Source: Rhizobium sp. Root1334
GTDB taxonomy: Bacteria; Pseudomonadota; Alphaproteobacteria; Rhizobiales; Rhizobiaceae
Assembly: GCF_001426665.1 (NCBI RefSeq)
Contig: NZ_LMEY01000002.1
Location: 62,001-126,000, forward strand
Length of the DNA: 64,000 nt
Direction of reading: 5' to 3'
Shown: in pieces, positions 8,189 to 16,791 of the stretch
How positions within the stretch are numbered: position 1 is the stretch's first letter
Layout: each line of letters begins with the position of its first letter
The notes under the pieces: generated by a model
What the model was told of the DNA's origin: nothing
Database searches by the model: none
The model's input: the letters and a program-made list of their open reading frames with translations, nothing else
Position numbers and translations under genes: made by a program

Positions 8189-8875
8189 TTACTTGTTGAT
8201 CTCAACCCAGACGTCGTAGCCACAATGGAAGCAACAATCGGTGGGAACCTCCGTCACCATTCCACACTGCTTACACCCAACAGACCCTTCAAGGGTCGTG
8301 CCCCGTTTAACCAATTTCGGCGGATCAATTTCCCAAGGCGGAACGATGGGTAATCCCGGTTTGGGATTCTTTGCCAAGAATATGCTTAAACCGCCATTGG
8401 TTTCGACATAGGCGCGGGCGACCTCACCGAGGTTTTCTACGCCCTGCCTACGTAGCTGCTGGAAAAGCTCGCTTTGACTAAACGTCGTGCTCGCGATAAA
8501 CGCCTTGCAAACCACACCATCACGGATGGCCTCCTCTGGCACGCCATCGATCACAGTCTCGGCCCGCGCGCTCTTCGCGATGAACAGATCCAGCGCTTTA
8601 TTCGCCAAGACCACCATCGTGATGACAAGCAATGCGTGAAGAAGCGGGACGTCCGGGTAAAACATCGAGTCGCCCACGGCCGATCCCAATGCGATAACCA
8701 GCAGGAATTCAATTGTTGAAAGTTGACCGATCGTTCGACTGCCCAGCCAGCGCAGAAGGGCAAGGCAGTAAACGTAGATAATGATGGTTCGGAATGCGAT
8801 TTCAAATAAGAACTCGAGCGGAGCGTCGCCCACCAGCATCCGGTTCCAATCAAACGCCTGAATCGCTTCTTCCAT
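8189..8875 (-). CDS. DUF421 (YetF-like) membrane protein with C-terminal zinc ribbon
   Basis: 228 residues. The N-terminal half has three membrane helices (FEIAFRTIIIYVYCLALL, STIEFLLVIALGSAVGD, LLHALLVITMVVLANKAL) typical of DUF421, followed by the soluble YetF domain (ETVIDGVPEEAIRDGVV and LRRQGVENLGEVARAYVE). The end carries CKQC and, after 9 residues, CCFHCG, a likely zinc ribbon not usual in this family. The ATG at 8875 has GGGGGAAG upstream and follows a stress-type promoter by 24 bases; a TTG at 8908 lies inside that promoter. Confidence 0.88.
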   Translation of the reverse strand: MEEAIQAFDWNRMLVGDAPLEFLFEIAFRTIIIYVYCLALLRWLGSRTIGQLSTIEFLLVIALGSAVGDSMFYPDVPLLHALLVITMVVLANKALDLFIAKSARAETVIDGVPEEAIRDGVVCKAFIASTTFSQSELFQQLRRQGVENLGEVARAYVETNGGLSIFLAKNPKPGLPIVPPWEIDPPKLVKRGTTLEGSVGCKQCGMVTEVPTDCCFHCGYDVWVEINK

Positions 8876-8899
8876 GTCTTCCCCCAATGGTGGAGGCGA

Positions 8900-8924
8900 A
8901 ACGTTCAAAGTCTATATGTGTTCC
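8900..8924 (-). promoter_or_regulatory. EcfG/RpoE2-type promoter of the DUF421 gene
   Basis: Minus-strand GGAAC-N17-GTT ending 24 bases before the ATG at 8875; this decides the start of that gene. Confidence 0.72.
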
Positions 8925-9114
8925 TTCTGCTCCGTTAGTTATGTGCGTGAGGTCGCAGGATCGGGTACTGTGCGATCACAGTAGCGTATTTGGGGGTTTA
9001 GATCTCTGCTGTTGCCTAATGGGAATGGCACGGTTCGCCCTCCTATCCTGAGACGACGTCTGGAACGCCGACCGGGAAGTCACAGCCACGCGCGTTCGAT
9101 CTTCCGATACGCAG

Positions 9115-10623
9115 CTAATTCGGCTCTGCAGCGGGCGCGATTTCTGTTTGAGCCGGTTGCGGCAAAGGTGCAGCCTGTCGCCCGTCATCTGATGGTGTCG
9201 AAGACGAAGTGGTATCTCCGTTTGCGGGGCCTTGTATCATCGTGCCAGCGCCGGGCATTTGATCGGTCCCGACGGGTTGAGGCGTCACCGCGCCATCTGC
9301 AGCTGTAACCCGCCAGACGGTGTTGCCGGCATCGTCTGCGATAAGCAAAGCGCCAGTGCCGTCTATACCCAGGCCGACGGGACGGCCTCTGGCCTGATCA
9401 CCGTTGATGAAACCGGTGACGACATCTTGCGTCTTGCCGGCCGGTTTTCCGTTTTCGAAGGGAATGAAAGTGACCCTGTAGCCGTTGAAGGCGTGACGGT
9501 TCCAGCTGCCATGTTCGCCGACAAAAGCACCGTTGGCGTAAGGCGCGGGCAGGGCGGAGTTCAGGGAGAAGGTGAGGCCCAGCGCCGCCACATGGCTTGA
9601 GAGCGCATAGTCTGGCTTGGTTGCCTTCTCAACCATGTCGGGCCGCGGCGGGTGAACGCGGGCATCGACATGATTTCCGTAATAGCTCCACGGCCAGCCA
9701 TAAAAGCCGCCCTCCTTGACCGAAGTCGCATAGTCAGGGACGAGATTAGGCCCGAGCTCGTCACGCTCGTTGATGACCGCCCAAAGCTGCCGGCTTTCGG
9801 GGTTGAACGCAAGCCCGTTCGGATTGCGCAGGCCTGAGGCAAAGACGCGGGCAGCACCCGTCTGGCGATCCACCTGCCAGATCGCGGCGCGGCCTTTTTC
9901 CGCCTCCAGGCCGTTCTCGACGATATTGGAGTTCGAACCGACCGACGCGTAGAGAAATCGGCCGTCCGGGCTCAAGGCAAGATCCTTGGTCCAGTGATGG
10001 TTGATCGGGCCGCCCGGAAGCGGGGCAAGCACCTTCGGCGCGGCGGTGATGGCGGTTTCGCCAAGCTTGTAAGGATAGGCAAGAATTGCGTCGCTCGCTG
10101 CAATGTAGAGCGTGTCATCGATCCAGGCGAGACCGAAGGGTGAGTTGAGCGCTTTCAGCAGATCATAGCGTTCATCGACCGCACCATCCCGATCGGTATC
10201 GCGCAGCAGCGTGACAATGTTGCTTTCCTTCTGTTCACCGCCTCCGCCATGGGCCATCGCCATGATCCAGCCGCGGAGGAAATCCTTAGGCCGTGATTGA
10301 ATTTCACCCTGCGGCGCGCGAGATTGAACGATTAGCACGTCGCCGTTCGGCAAAGTGTGAACCGTCCGCGGATTGGCGAAATCCTTCGCATAGGCTGTAA
10401 TTTTCAGACCGGCTGGTACCGTTGGCGTCTCGTCTTGCCTCCAGCCGATGACCTCGGCCACTTTCATATCCGGTAAAAGCTCGGAAGACGGCTCGGGAAG
10501 AACGGGATCGGCACCGATTTGCTGGGCGGTATCGAACGCCTCGGGAGCCTGGTTGCAGGCAGAAAGTGCCATTGTCGAAGCGGCTAGGAGAAGGATCGAT
10601 GAACGGAGCGAAAGGTGGGTCAT
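9115..10623 (-). CDS. PQQ-dependent sugar dehydrogenase-like lipoprotein (sorbosone dehydrogenase family)
   Basis: 502 residues. It begins with a lipoprotein signal peptide (lipobox LSAC near residue 20) and continues as a six-bladed beta-propeller of the glucose/sorbosone dehydrogenase family: HTLPNGDVLIVQSRAP, NSPFGLAWIDDTLYI, KDLALSPDGRFLYASVGSNSN, GLRNPNGLAFNPES, NERDELG, EGGFYGWPWSYYGNHVD, FVGEHGSWNRH and GLLIADD-like RPVGLGIDGTGALL. The last 50 residues are a low-complexity Pro/Ser/Thr-rich tail. Probably periplasmic, oxidising a sugar or sugar aldehyde with electrons to a cytochrome. Its start overlaps the DUF2231 stop (ATGA), and the oxidase operon lies upstream. No PQQ synthesis genes are in the window. 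Confidence 0.85.
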   Translation of the reverse strand: MTHLSLRSSILLLAASTMALSACNQAPEAFDTAQQIGADPVLPEPSSELLPDMKVAEVIGWRQDETPTVPAGLKITAYAKDFANPRTVHTLPNGDVLIVQSRAPQGEIQSRPKDFLRGWIMAMAHGGGGEQKESNIVTLLRDTDRDGAVDERYDLLKALNSPFGLAWIDDTLYIAASDAILAYPYKLGETAITAAPKVLAPLPGGPINHHWTKDLALSPDGRFLYASVGSNSNIVENGLEAEKGRAAIWQVDRQTGAARVFASGLRNPNGLAFNPESRQLWAVINERDELGPNLVPDYATSVKEGGFYGWPWSYYGNHVDARVHPPRPDMVEKATKPDYALSSHVAALGLTFSLNSALPAPYANGAFVGEHGSWNRHAFNGYRVTFIPFENGKPAGKTQDVVTGFINGDQARGRPVGLGIDGTGALLIADDAGNTVWRVTAADGAVTPQPVGTDQMPGAGTMIQGPANGDTTSSSTPSDDGRQAAPLPQPAQTEIAPAAEPN

Positions 10624-11051
10624 GGCATTCTCCAGTTCAAAGCGCGTTCCGATCGGGCCGCGAAGACAAGCGTCAGCAAGATGATGAGAAACGTTGCGGC
10701 CGAGAGCGCCAGACCGTTCGGCACGACGGCCGTCCAACCGTCGCCGGCATGGACGAGACCGTTGAGAACGGCCAGCGCGAGAATAACCAGAAAACCGAGG
10801 ATCTCCGGTAAGCGCGGCCGCAGCAGGCGGGTCGAGGGACGCAGGAGATCGATGAGGCCCGCGATGATCGCAATCGCCCCACCGATCAGCCCCGCAAACA
10901 GCAGCCACGCGGAAAAGTTCTGCCACATGAGATTAACCGTTTGCCAGAACAGGATATCGGTCGCGAGTGCCAGCGCGAAACTGACCAAGGGGATAGGAAC
11001 GAACAATCGCTGAAGCGGATAGCCTCTGGAGTATGTCTGCGAGCGTTGCAT
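10620..11051 (-). CDS. DUF2231-like membrane protein
   Basis: 143 residues with four hydrophobic helices (LVSFALALATDILFW, FSAWLLFAGLIGGAIAIIAGLIDLL, EILGFLVILALAVLNGLVHAGDG, ALSAATFLIILLTLVF) and the spacing of DUF2231 proteins, which often sit beside sorbosone dehydrogenases and cytochromes. Conserved Asp and His within the helices could bind haem or shuttle electrons; this is not proven. The start at 11051 has GGGGGA six bases upstream. The gene overlaps the following dehydrogenase by four bases and lies 71 bases after the tri-haem cytochrome gene. Confidence 0.8.
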   Translation of the reverse strand: MQRSQTYSRGYPLQRLFVPIPLVSFALALATDILFWQTVNLMWQNFSAWLLFAGLIGGAIAIIAGLIDLLRPSTRLLRPRLPEILGFLVILALAVLNGLVHAGDGWTAVVPNGLALSAATFLIILLTLVFAARSERALNWRMP

Positions 11052-11086
11052 GGATATCCCCCGCGCAATCGGAACCGATCCAGCCA

Positions 11087-11111
11087 TACGGTTGAGAAGC
11101 CGATTTGTTCC
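11087..11111 (-). promoter_or_regulatory. Near-match to the GGAAC-type promoter
   Basis: Minus-strand GGAAC-N17-GTA, one base off the GTT seen at the other sites, lying between the cytochrome stop and the DUF2231 start. It could add a stress-responsive internal start for the DUF2231-dehydrogenase pair. Confidence 0.3.
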
Positions 11112-11122
11112 AAGGGGATGCG

Positions 11123-12166
11123 TTAATTCCGGCTGGCGCCGTAATAGGCTGCGAGCGCCCGGATATCCTCGCCACTCAGGCCCGCCACCGCCTGTGTCAT
11201 GACGTCAGCGAAGGGGCCGCCGCCACGGATTCCAGCTTTAAAGAGGCGGAGCTGGTTTTCGAGATAGGCTGCGGGCTGCCCGGCAAGACGGGGGTAGGCG
11301 GGATTGATGTCGGCTCTGTCGTGACAGGCGGCACAGGCGGCAATACCCCGAGCCTTATCTCCTACTTCCGCAAGCGTTCTGCCGCGATCGATTGTCCCGG
11401 AAAATGGTCCGGACCGTTCCGGCGTGGTTTGGCGGGCAAAATAGGCAGCCAGGTTTCCACGGTCCTCATCCGATGTCTGCGACAGCGCGGCCTGCATGAC
11501 CCCACTTGGCCGTTTTCGTGAGACAAATGCCTTGAGGCTGTCGCGAAGATAGGTTTCAGATTGACCGGTAAGCTGCGGGATAAGACTGGTCTGGTCTAGC
11601 CGTTCGGATGAATGACAGCCCTCACAGGTTTTCATGAGATGTGCAAAGTCTCGAGACTGGGTGGCGGAGAAGGCGGCAAGGCGGCGATAGGTAGTAGTGT
11701 TCATCTGTGGGTAGGCCCGCACGAAGGCCACCATCGCCCAGACCTCATCTTCCCGCCCCACTGCCGGCCAGGCGGGCATGCCGGTATAGCGTACGCCATG
11801 CCGGACAATCTCGAATAGCTCTGCATCGCTCCAGCTTCCGGCGACATCTTTCAGGTCTGGTGGCGGTGGTAGCATGTTTGCAGCCGCGGCCGGGCGCGGC
11901 ATGGCGGGGGAGCCGTGACAGCCGGCGCAGCCGATCTCGTAATGACCGGCGGCAAGCGGCAACATGGCCGGCGTGAAGGCGGGAGGCTCCGTTCCAAGCG
12001 AGGCAGTGCGTACCGATGATCGCATGACCCAGTGCAGGAACCAGTCCGTGACCCGCCAATGCCCGGTGCTGGCGCGAATATCGAGAAGGCCGGACCATGC
12101 GAAGAGCATGCCGGCTGCGGCCAGTGCCAGAATTGCGGCGATGATCCGCTTCCAATCCAAAATCAT
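11123..12166 (-). CDS. Membrane-anchored tri-haem cytochrome c
   Basis: 347 residues. A single N-terminal membrane helix (IIAAILALAAAGMLFAWSGLL) is followed by three c-type domains with haem motifs CAGCH (80-84), CEGCH (181-185) and CAACH (278-282), each with a downstream Met candidate. This resembles membrane cytochromes that pass electrons from periplasmic dehydrogenases to a terminal oxidase. Context fits: it sits between the oxidase genes and the PQQ-type dehydrogenase. The start ATG overlaps the stop of the CtaG-like gene (ATGA), so it is translationally coupled. Confidence 0.88.
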   Translation of the reverse strand: MILDWKRIIAAILALAAAGMLFAWSGLLDIRASTGHWRVTDWFLHWVMRSSVRTASLGTEPPAFTPAMLPLAAGHYEIGCAGCHGSPAMPRPAAAANMLPPPPDLKDVAGSWSDAELFEIVRHGVRYTGMPAWPAVGREDEVWAMVAFVRAYPQMNTTTYRRLAAFSATQSRDFAHLMKTCEGCHSSERLDQTSLIPQLTGQSETYLRDSLKAFVSRKRPSGVMQAALSQTSDEDRGNLAAYFARQTTPERSGPFSGTIDRGRTLAEVGDKARGIAACAACHDRADINPAYPRLAGQPAAYLENQLRLFKAGIRGGGPFADVMTQAVAGLSGEDIRALAAYYGASRN

Positions 12167-12789
12167 CGGCAGTGCTCCGAGGATGTGGGCTTCAGAATAT
12201 CGGCAAGCAGAATGACGGCTCCGATCAGATAGGCGGCGGCGCCGACCATCAGCATGATCACGCCGCCGAGTTGCTGATCGGCTTCCCGGCTGAGCGTGAT
12301 CCCCAGACAAATGACATCGCCTGCGCCATAGAGGGGGCGAGGCGCAAGTGTCAAAAGGACGCCAAGCAATGTCATATGGATCGAGGTGAACAGCAGGCCG
12401 ACAATGCCCGCGAGCCGCCGAGGCCCCTCAGCTTGCGGCCGGAAACACGCCGCCCAGAGCAGAATACCGGCGAGGAGGAAACTAGCCTGCTCCGCGATCA
12501 TGGCATCAGCGCGGGTTTCTGCCAGTTTTCTCATGGCTGGCACATGCCAAACCCAGACCACCACCAGCTCGATTAGCGAAGCGAGGATCGGTCCGGAACG
12601 ACCGAGATGTGGGGTCGGATCAAACCGGGTGGCGCTGATCGCCACGGCCAGGAATGGCGCTGCTATGGTAACGGTCGTCATGTGCACGATCATGTGGGCG
12701 ACCAGCGAGCCGCTGCTCCAGCTCAGTGTAAGAAGCACAAGGGCGAGCAACAGGGCGGTTATGCCTGCTGTGAGAGGCGCTGTTTTCAT
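12163..12789 (-). CDS. ctaG: CtaG-type cytochrome oxidase assembly membrane protein
   Basis: 208 residues with about six to seven helices of the caa3_CtaG family, membrane proteins needed to assemble CuB or haem in caa3-type oxidases. Landmarks are HMIVHMTTVTIAAPFLA, VVWVWHVPAMRK, FLLAGILLWAACF, SIHMTLLGVLLTLAPRPLY and a C-terminal QQLGGVIMLMVGAAAYLIGAV broken in two. Several His in helices may bind metal. The ATG at 12789 overlaps the stop of the preceding gene by ATGA and is preferred over a TTG nine bases upstream. Confidence 0.87.
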   Translation of the reverse strand: MKTAPLTAGITALLLALVLLTLSWSSGSLVAHMIVHMTTVTIAAPFLAVAISATRFDPTPHLGRSGPILASLIELVVVWVWHVPAMRKLAETRADAMIAEQASFLLAGILLWAACFRPQAEGPRRLAGIVGLLFTSIHMTLLGVLLTLAPRPLYGAGDVICLGITLSREADQQLGGVIMLMVGAAAYLIGAVILLADILKPTSSEHCR

Positions 12790-13166
12790 CGGGCGCAAAC
12801 CTCGATGAACAGCAGCGGAACCGAAACGAAGATGACCGCAATGAAACTGAGGCCGGAGAGCAACAGCGTTGCAAAACCCTGAAACAGCAATCGGTCGTGG
12901 CGTGTGGGCGCGTCATGGGGCGGATCACCACTGCCAAAGCCCCATTGCCGCCACGAAAGCCAGGCTGCGGCGAGAATGGCGACCAGTGCCACGACGGTTA
13001 TGGCAAACAGGCTCAGGCGAAGCGCGTCAAAGGAGAAAGGAGCCTCTGATGCCTTCGCGCAATAAATTGCCGCTGCTGCATAACAGGCAAGGAAATGCAG
13101 CGCCCAGACGACCGGCCCGGTAAACAGCGTCCACAGCGTTTCTACTTCCCTGGGGATCAGGCGCAT
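12786..13166 (-). CDS. Small membrane protein of the cox operon
   Basis: 126 residues with three hydrophobic segments (TLFTGPVVWALHFLACYAAAAIYC, LSLFAITVVALVAILAAAWL, LLFQGFATLLLSGLSFIAVIFVSVPLLF). I do not assign a family with confidence; the position between subunit I/III and CtaG, and the WALHF..CY pattern, match small accessory membrane proteins found in similar rhizobial oxidase operons. The ATG at 13166 shares one base with the preceding stop (TGATG) and has GGAGG upstream. It may act as a subunit-IV-like or assembly factor. Confidence 0.75.
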   Translation of the reverse strand: MRLIPREVETLWTLFTGPVVWALHFLACYAAAAIYCAKASEAPFSFDALRLSLFAITVVALVAILAAAWLSWRQWGFGSGDPPHDAPTRHDRLLFQGFATLLLSGLSFIAVIFVSVPLLFIEVCAR

Positions 13167-15676
13167 CACCGCACCTCCGGAAACAGGCCGAGCACCCCAA
13201 AGGATATCATTGCCGTGATCATGAGGAAGTGCCAGTAGAGCATGACATTGCGCAGATCGGCATCGTAGCTCGCCGTCAGCCGCCCGGCAAAGCTCCCGGC
13301 CAGGCAGTAAAGTTGCATGATGATGGCGACGAGGCCGTGCAGAACGGTCCACAGGGAAATGACCCAGACGATTGCGGGATAGACATGGACAGTCGGCTGC
13401 ATGTCATGCAGGTAGGGCCCGGCCAGCCCGGCGAGACAGGCCGCAAGCGTGATAGGGACAGAACCGAGAAGCGATAGTCGCGCCATCCACACCCGATCGT
13501 TCGCATTGGCATGACGGGCAAGCAGCATGGCGAGCCAGGCAAGGGCGAAGAGCGCGACCGCCACGATCGGCCAGCCCGCACCCGGGCCGGGCAGACCTGC
13601 GGTGAAATCCGGATGGATCGTCCAGTAGAAGAAATAGCCGAACATCAGGCTGGCAAAGGCCGTGCCATCCCCGGCCATGGTGATGAACATCGCCCACCAG
13701 CCGACGGAGGCCGGGCCGGAAACATAAAGCGGCAAGGTGACACCGAGCCCTATATCTCTCTCGTTCCGTTTGGGGATTTCGCTTGTTCCCGTCCACAGCC
13801 ATATCAAGATTGCGCCAAGTGTCACGATTCCACACAGCACTGTCAGCAGCCACCAATGAAACGTGAGCGCGATGAAGACGCCTCCAAGCGAGAGCGCCGA
13901 GATTATCGTGAGGTAGGATGTGCCGCCAACGCGCAGGCATTGCACCGGGTCGGCATCGAGCACGGATGTCACAAGCGTTTCGCGCCGGCCATCCTGCGTG
14001 TCCGGAAGATAGAAGCGGCCCTTGTTGATGTCGTCGATCAGTCCCGGCTGGTCCCAGAGCGGGTAGCGGCTCTTGATAATCGGGATGGAGCGGACGCCCC
14101 AGTTTTCCTCCGGCTCGCTGATCCATTCCAGCGTTCCGGCATTCCACGGGTTCATCTTCCCCTTCGGTTCGCGGTGCTTGGGGCGCAAGATGTCGATGAC
14201 GACGAGGGCGACACCGGTGGCAAAGATGAAGGCGCCGACGGTGGAGATCAGGTTCAATAGGTCCCAGCCGACCTCGGCGGGATAAGTGAAGACCCGGCGC
14301 GGCATGCCGCGCAGGCCGGTCAGGTGCATTGGAAAGAAGGCGACGTTGAAGCCGATGAACATGAGCCAAAAGGCAATTTTGCCCAGTCTGTCGGAAAGTT
14401 TGCGCGCGTTGATCAGGGGATAATAATAATAGATGCCCGCCAAGACTGGAAAAAGCATACCGCCAATGAGAACGTAGTGCAGGTGCGCGACGACGAAGTA
14501 TGTGTCATGCGCCTGCCAGTCGAATGGCGCGAGCGCCACCATCACGCCGGTCAGCCCACCGATGACGAAGATCGCAAGTCCACCTGCACCGAACAGCATC
14601 GGCAAGGAAAAGATTACCCGGCCAGCCAGCATGGTGGCGATGAAAACGAAGATTTGCACGCCCGTGGGAATGGCGACCGCTTCAGACGCAGCCGAGAAAA
14701 AGGCGAGCGAGATCTGCGGCAGGCCAGTGGTGAACATGTGATGCACCCAGAGACCAAAGCTTAGGAAACCGGTGCCAACCGCCGCAAGAACGATCCAGGA
14801 ATAGCCGATGATCGGACGCTGGGCGAAGGTCGGAACGATCATCGCCATGAGGGCGATGGCGGGTAAGAAGATGATGTAGACCTCCGGGTGGCCAAAGATC
14901 CAGAAAAGATGTTGCCACAGCAGGGGATCACCGCCGCGCTTCGCATCGAAGAACGGCCAGTCGAACATCCTCTCCATTTCGAACAGGATGTCGCCGGCGA
15001 TCAGCGGCGGAAACGCAAAAAGGATCATGCCCCCGACGATCAGCAGATACCAGGCAAACAATGGCATCATGTTGATGCGCATGCCGGGCGCACGGCACTT
15101 CATAATACCGACGATGATTTCGACTGCTGCAGCGATCGAGGCGACCTCGATGAAGGAGAGGCCGAGCAGCCAGATATCGGCGCCGATGCCGGAATATTCC
15201 TTGTCGGTCGCAAGCGGTGGATACATGAACCAGCCGGAATTGGGGGCCGCATTGAAAAAGATCGATCCGCAGACGAAGACTCCCCCAAGCGCGAAACTCC
15301 AGAAACCGAAGGCGGAGAGCCTGGGGAAGGGCAATTCGCGTGCCCCCAGCATGGAGGGCAAAAGGAAGATCGCCACAGCCTCGAAGATCGGCACGGCAAA
15401 CAGGAACATCATGACGGTGCCGTGCAGGGTGAAGGCCTGATTGAACATGTCCGCGGACAGGAAGTCGTTGTCGGGCACGGCGAGTTGCAGTCGGACCAGA
15501 AGAGCAAGTACGCCCGCAAAAAGCATGAAGATGAAAGCGGCCGATCCATACCACAGGCCGATCTGGGTGTTGTTGACAGAAGTCCAGTAACGCCATCCTG
15601 TGGGATTGGCCCAGACGCGGCGCAGGTCCTCCTCCTGCACGTCGGCTGTTCTTTCCGAGGATGCCGCGTTCGTCAT
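13166..15676 (-). CDS. ctaD: Cytochrome c oxidase subunits I and III fused
   Basis: 836 residues. Residues 1 to about 560 are subunit I of a haem-copper oxidase: FTLHGTVMMFLF with the haem a ligand, GHPEVYIIFLPA with the CuB His, proton-channel Glu and cross-linked Tyr, WVHHMFTTG with two CuB ligands, and AHLHYVLIGG with haem ligands. About 600 to 836 is a subunit III domain with several helices, including LMFGYFFYWTIHPDF and the terminal LYWHFLMITAMISFGVLGLF. Fused I-III chains are known in caa3-type oxidases. The start overlaps the subunit II stop (ATGA). Confidence 0.95.
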   Translation of the reverse strand: MTNAASSERTADVQEEDLRRVWANPTGWRYWTSVNNTQIGLWYGSAAFIFMLFAGVLALLVRLQLAVPDNDFLSADMFNQAFTLHGTVMMFLFAVPIFEAVAIFLLPSMLGARELPFPRLSAFGFWSFALGGVFVCGSIFFNAAPNSGWFMYPPLATDKEYSGIGADIWLLGLSFIEVASIAAAVEIIVGIMKCRAPGMRINMMPLFAWYLLIVGGMILFAFPPLIAGDILFEMERMFDWPFFDAKRGGDPLLWQHLFWIFGHPEVYIIFLPAIALMAMIVPTFAQRPIIGYSWIVLAAVGTGFLSFGLWVHHMFTTGLPQISLAFFSAASEAVAIPTGVQIFVFIATMLAGRVIFSLPMLFGAGGLAIFVIGGLTGVMVALAPFDWQAHDTYFVVAHLHYVLIGGMLFPVLAGIYYYYPLINARKLSDRLGKIAFWLMFIGFNVAFFPMHLTGLRGMPRRVFTYPAEVGWDLLNLISTVGAFIFATGVALVVIDILRPKHREPKGKMNPWNAGTLEWISEPEENWGVRSIPIIKSRYPLWDQPGLIDDINKGRFYLPDTQDGRRETLVTSVLDADPVQCLRVGGTSYLTIISALSLGGVFIALTFHWWLLTVLCGIVTLGAILIWLWTGTSEIPKRNERDIGLGVTLPLYVSGPASVGWWAMFITMAGDGTAFASLMFGYFFYWTIHPDFTAGLPGPGAGWPIVAVALFALAWLAMLLARHANANDRVWMARLSLLGSVPITLAACLAGLAGPYLHDMQPTVHVYPAIVWVISLWTVLHGLVAIIMQLYCLAGSFAGRLTASYDADLRNVMLYWHFLMITAMISFGVLGLFPEVR

Positions 15677-16749
15677 TTGAGCCCCCCGAGATAGCGGGCC
15701 ATGTCGTCGATCTCGCGCTGAGGCAGCATGTCGAAGGCCGGCATTTTTGCGCCGGGCTTGACCGAGACAGGCGAGCGGATGAAGCGGGCGATATTCTCCG
15801 CCGTATTGGCAAGCGTGCCGGCGCCGATCGAGTGGCGAGCGCCGATCAGGGTTAGGTCAGGCGCGGTTGCTCCGCCGATTTTCTCGCCGCGCAGAGAATG
15901 ACAGCCGAGACAGCCGTGCCGTAGCATCAGTTCCCAGCCTTGATCGGCGGATCTTTCGTGGCCGGAAATCTGGCGGCGGCGCCAGACTTCGAAGTCCTCC
16001 TGTTCCATGACAACGACGGAAAAGGCCATGTAGGCGTGGGACGTACCGCAGAACTCGGCGCAGGGCGCGCGGTAGATGCCGGTGCGTTTCGGTGTCAGTG
16101 TCAGGAAATTGGTTCTGCCGGGGATCATGTCCATCTTGCCGCCGAGTGCGGGGATCCAGAAGGAATGAATGACGTCTGTCGCATCGAGTGAAAACGTCGC
16201 CGGCTGCCCGACGGGTAGCCGGATTTCGTTGGCGGTCTCGAACGCTGGATTGCCGTTGACGCCAGGATATCGGATGCGCCACCAGAACTGCTCGCCAGTC
16301 ACCTCGATTGCCCCATCCGTACCCGCGAGCGAATTCCATGGACGAACGACCGGCATCAACCAGACCGCGTAGCCGAGCAGGGCGAGAAGCACGACGACTG
16401 GAAAGGCGACGCCGCCCCAACCGATGAGGGCGCTGGCCTGTGCCGGCGGCCACGATGTTTGTCGATGCCGCGCCGCGTAAATGTAGAGAGCCGAGACGCC
16501 GAGCCAGATTGCAACGCCGCCGATAACCATGACGATAAAGAGGCGATAGACCGCTTCCGACTCCTCTCCGGAGGGATCGAGGGCGGATTGTTGTCCGCCG
16601 CAGCCTACCAGAATGAGTGCGGTGAAGGGGAGGAGATATCGCAGGATTGTCGGAGCCTCCCCTTGTGTTCGACCTTCTAAGCTTTCCGATATGGAGCGGC
16701 GCAAGCCGAGGGCAAGGTGCCTTACAAAACCCAGCTCGCCGGGAACCAT
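15673..16749 (-). CDS. Cytochrome c oxidase subunit II with fused cytochrome c (caa3 type)
   Basis: Contains two N-terminal helices, a CuA domain (FWWRIRYPG, DVIHSFWIPALGGKMD, CAEFCGTSHAYM with the CuA ligands) and a C-terminal haem c domain (CLGCH, final Met in GAKMPAFDM). This is the caa3 arrangement. The start is uncertain: 16749 is the only in-frame ATG, but the residues from it do not look like a protein start and its region overlaps the opposite promoter at 16742-16766. A lipoprotein signal (ILRYLLPF... LVGC) begins at 16647, eight bases after GGGGAGG, at an ATC codon. First gene of the coupled oxidase operon. Confidence 0.9.
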   Translation of the reverse strand: MVPGELGFVRHLALGLRRSISESLEGRTQGEAPTILRYLLPFTALILVGCGGQQSALDPSGEESEAVYRLFIVMVIGGVAIWLGVSALYIYAARHRQTSWPPAQASALIGWGGVAFPVVVLLALLGYAVWLMPVVRPWNSLAGTDGAIEVTGEQFWWRIRYPGVNGNPAFETANEIRLPVGQPATFSLDATDVIHSFWIPALGGKMDMIPGRTNFLTLTPKRTGIYRAPCAEFCGTSHAYMAFSVVVMEQEDFEVWRRRQISGHERSADQGWELMLRHGCLGCHSLRGEKIGGATAPDLTLIGARHSIGAGTLANTAENIARFIRSPVSVKPGAKMPAFDMLPQREIDDMARYLGGLK

Positions 16750-16766
16750 TGCGATCCATGATCGTT
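16742..16766 (+). promoter_or_regulatory. EcfG/RpoE2-type promoter of a small gene
   Basis: Plus-strand GGAAC-N17-GTT, 25 bases before the ATG at 16792. Confidence 0.75.
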
Positions 16767-16791
16767 CGCCTCCCAAAGGAAGGAGCAAATC

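Noticed and set aside
7890-8219. Plus-strand frame of 109 codons
   Set aside because: No domain, weak start context, and its end overlaps the DUF421 gene on the other strand.
13404-14369. Minus-strand frame of 321 codons inside ctaD
   Set aside because: Arg/His-rich out-of-frame reading of the oxidase gene.
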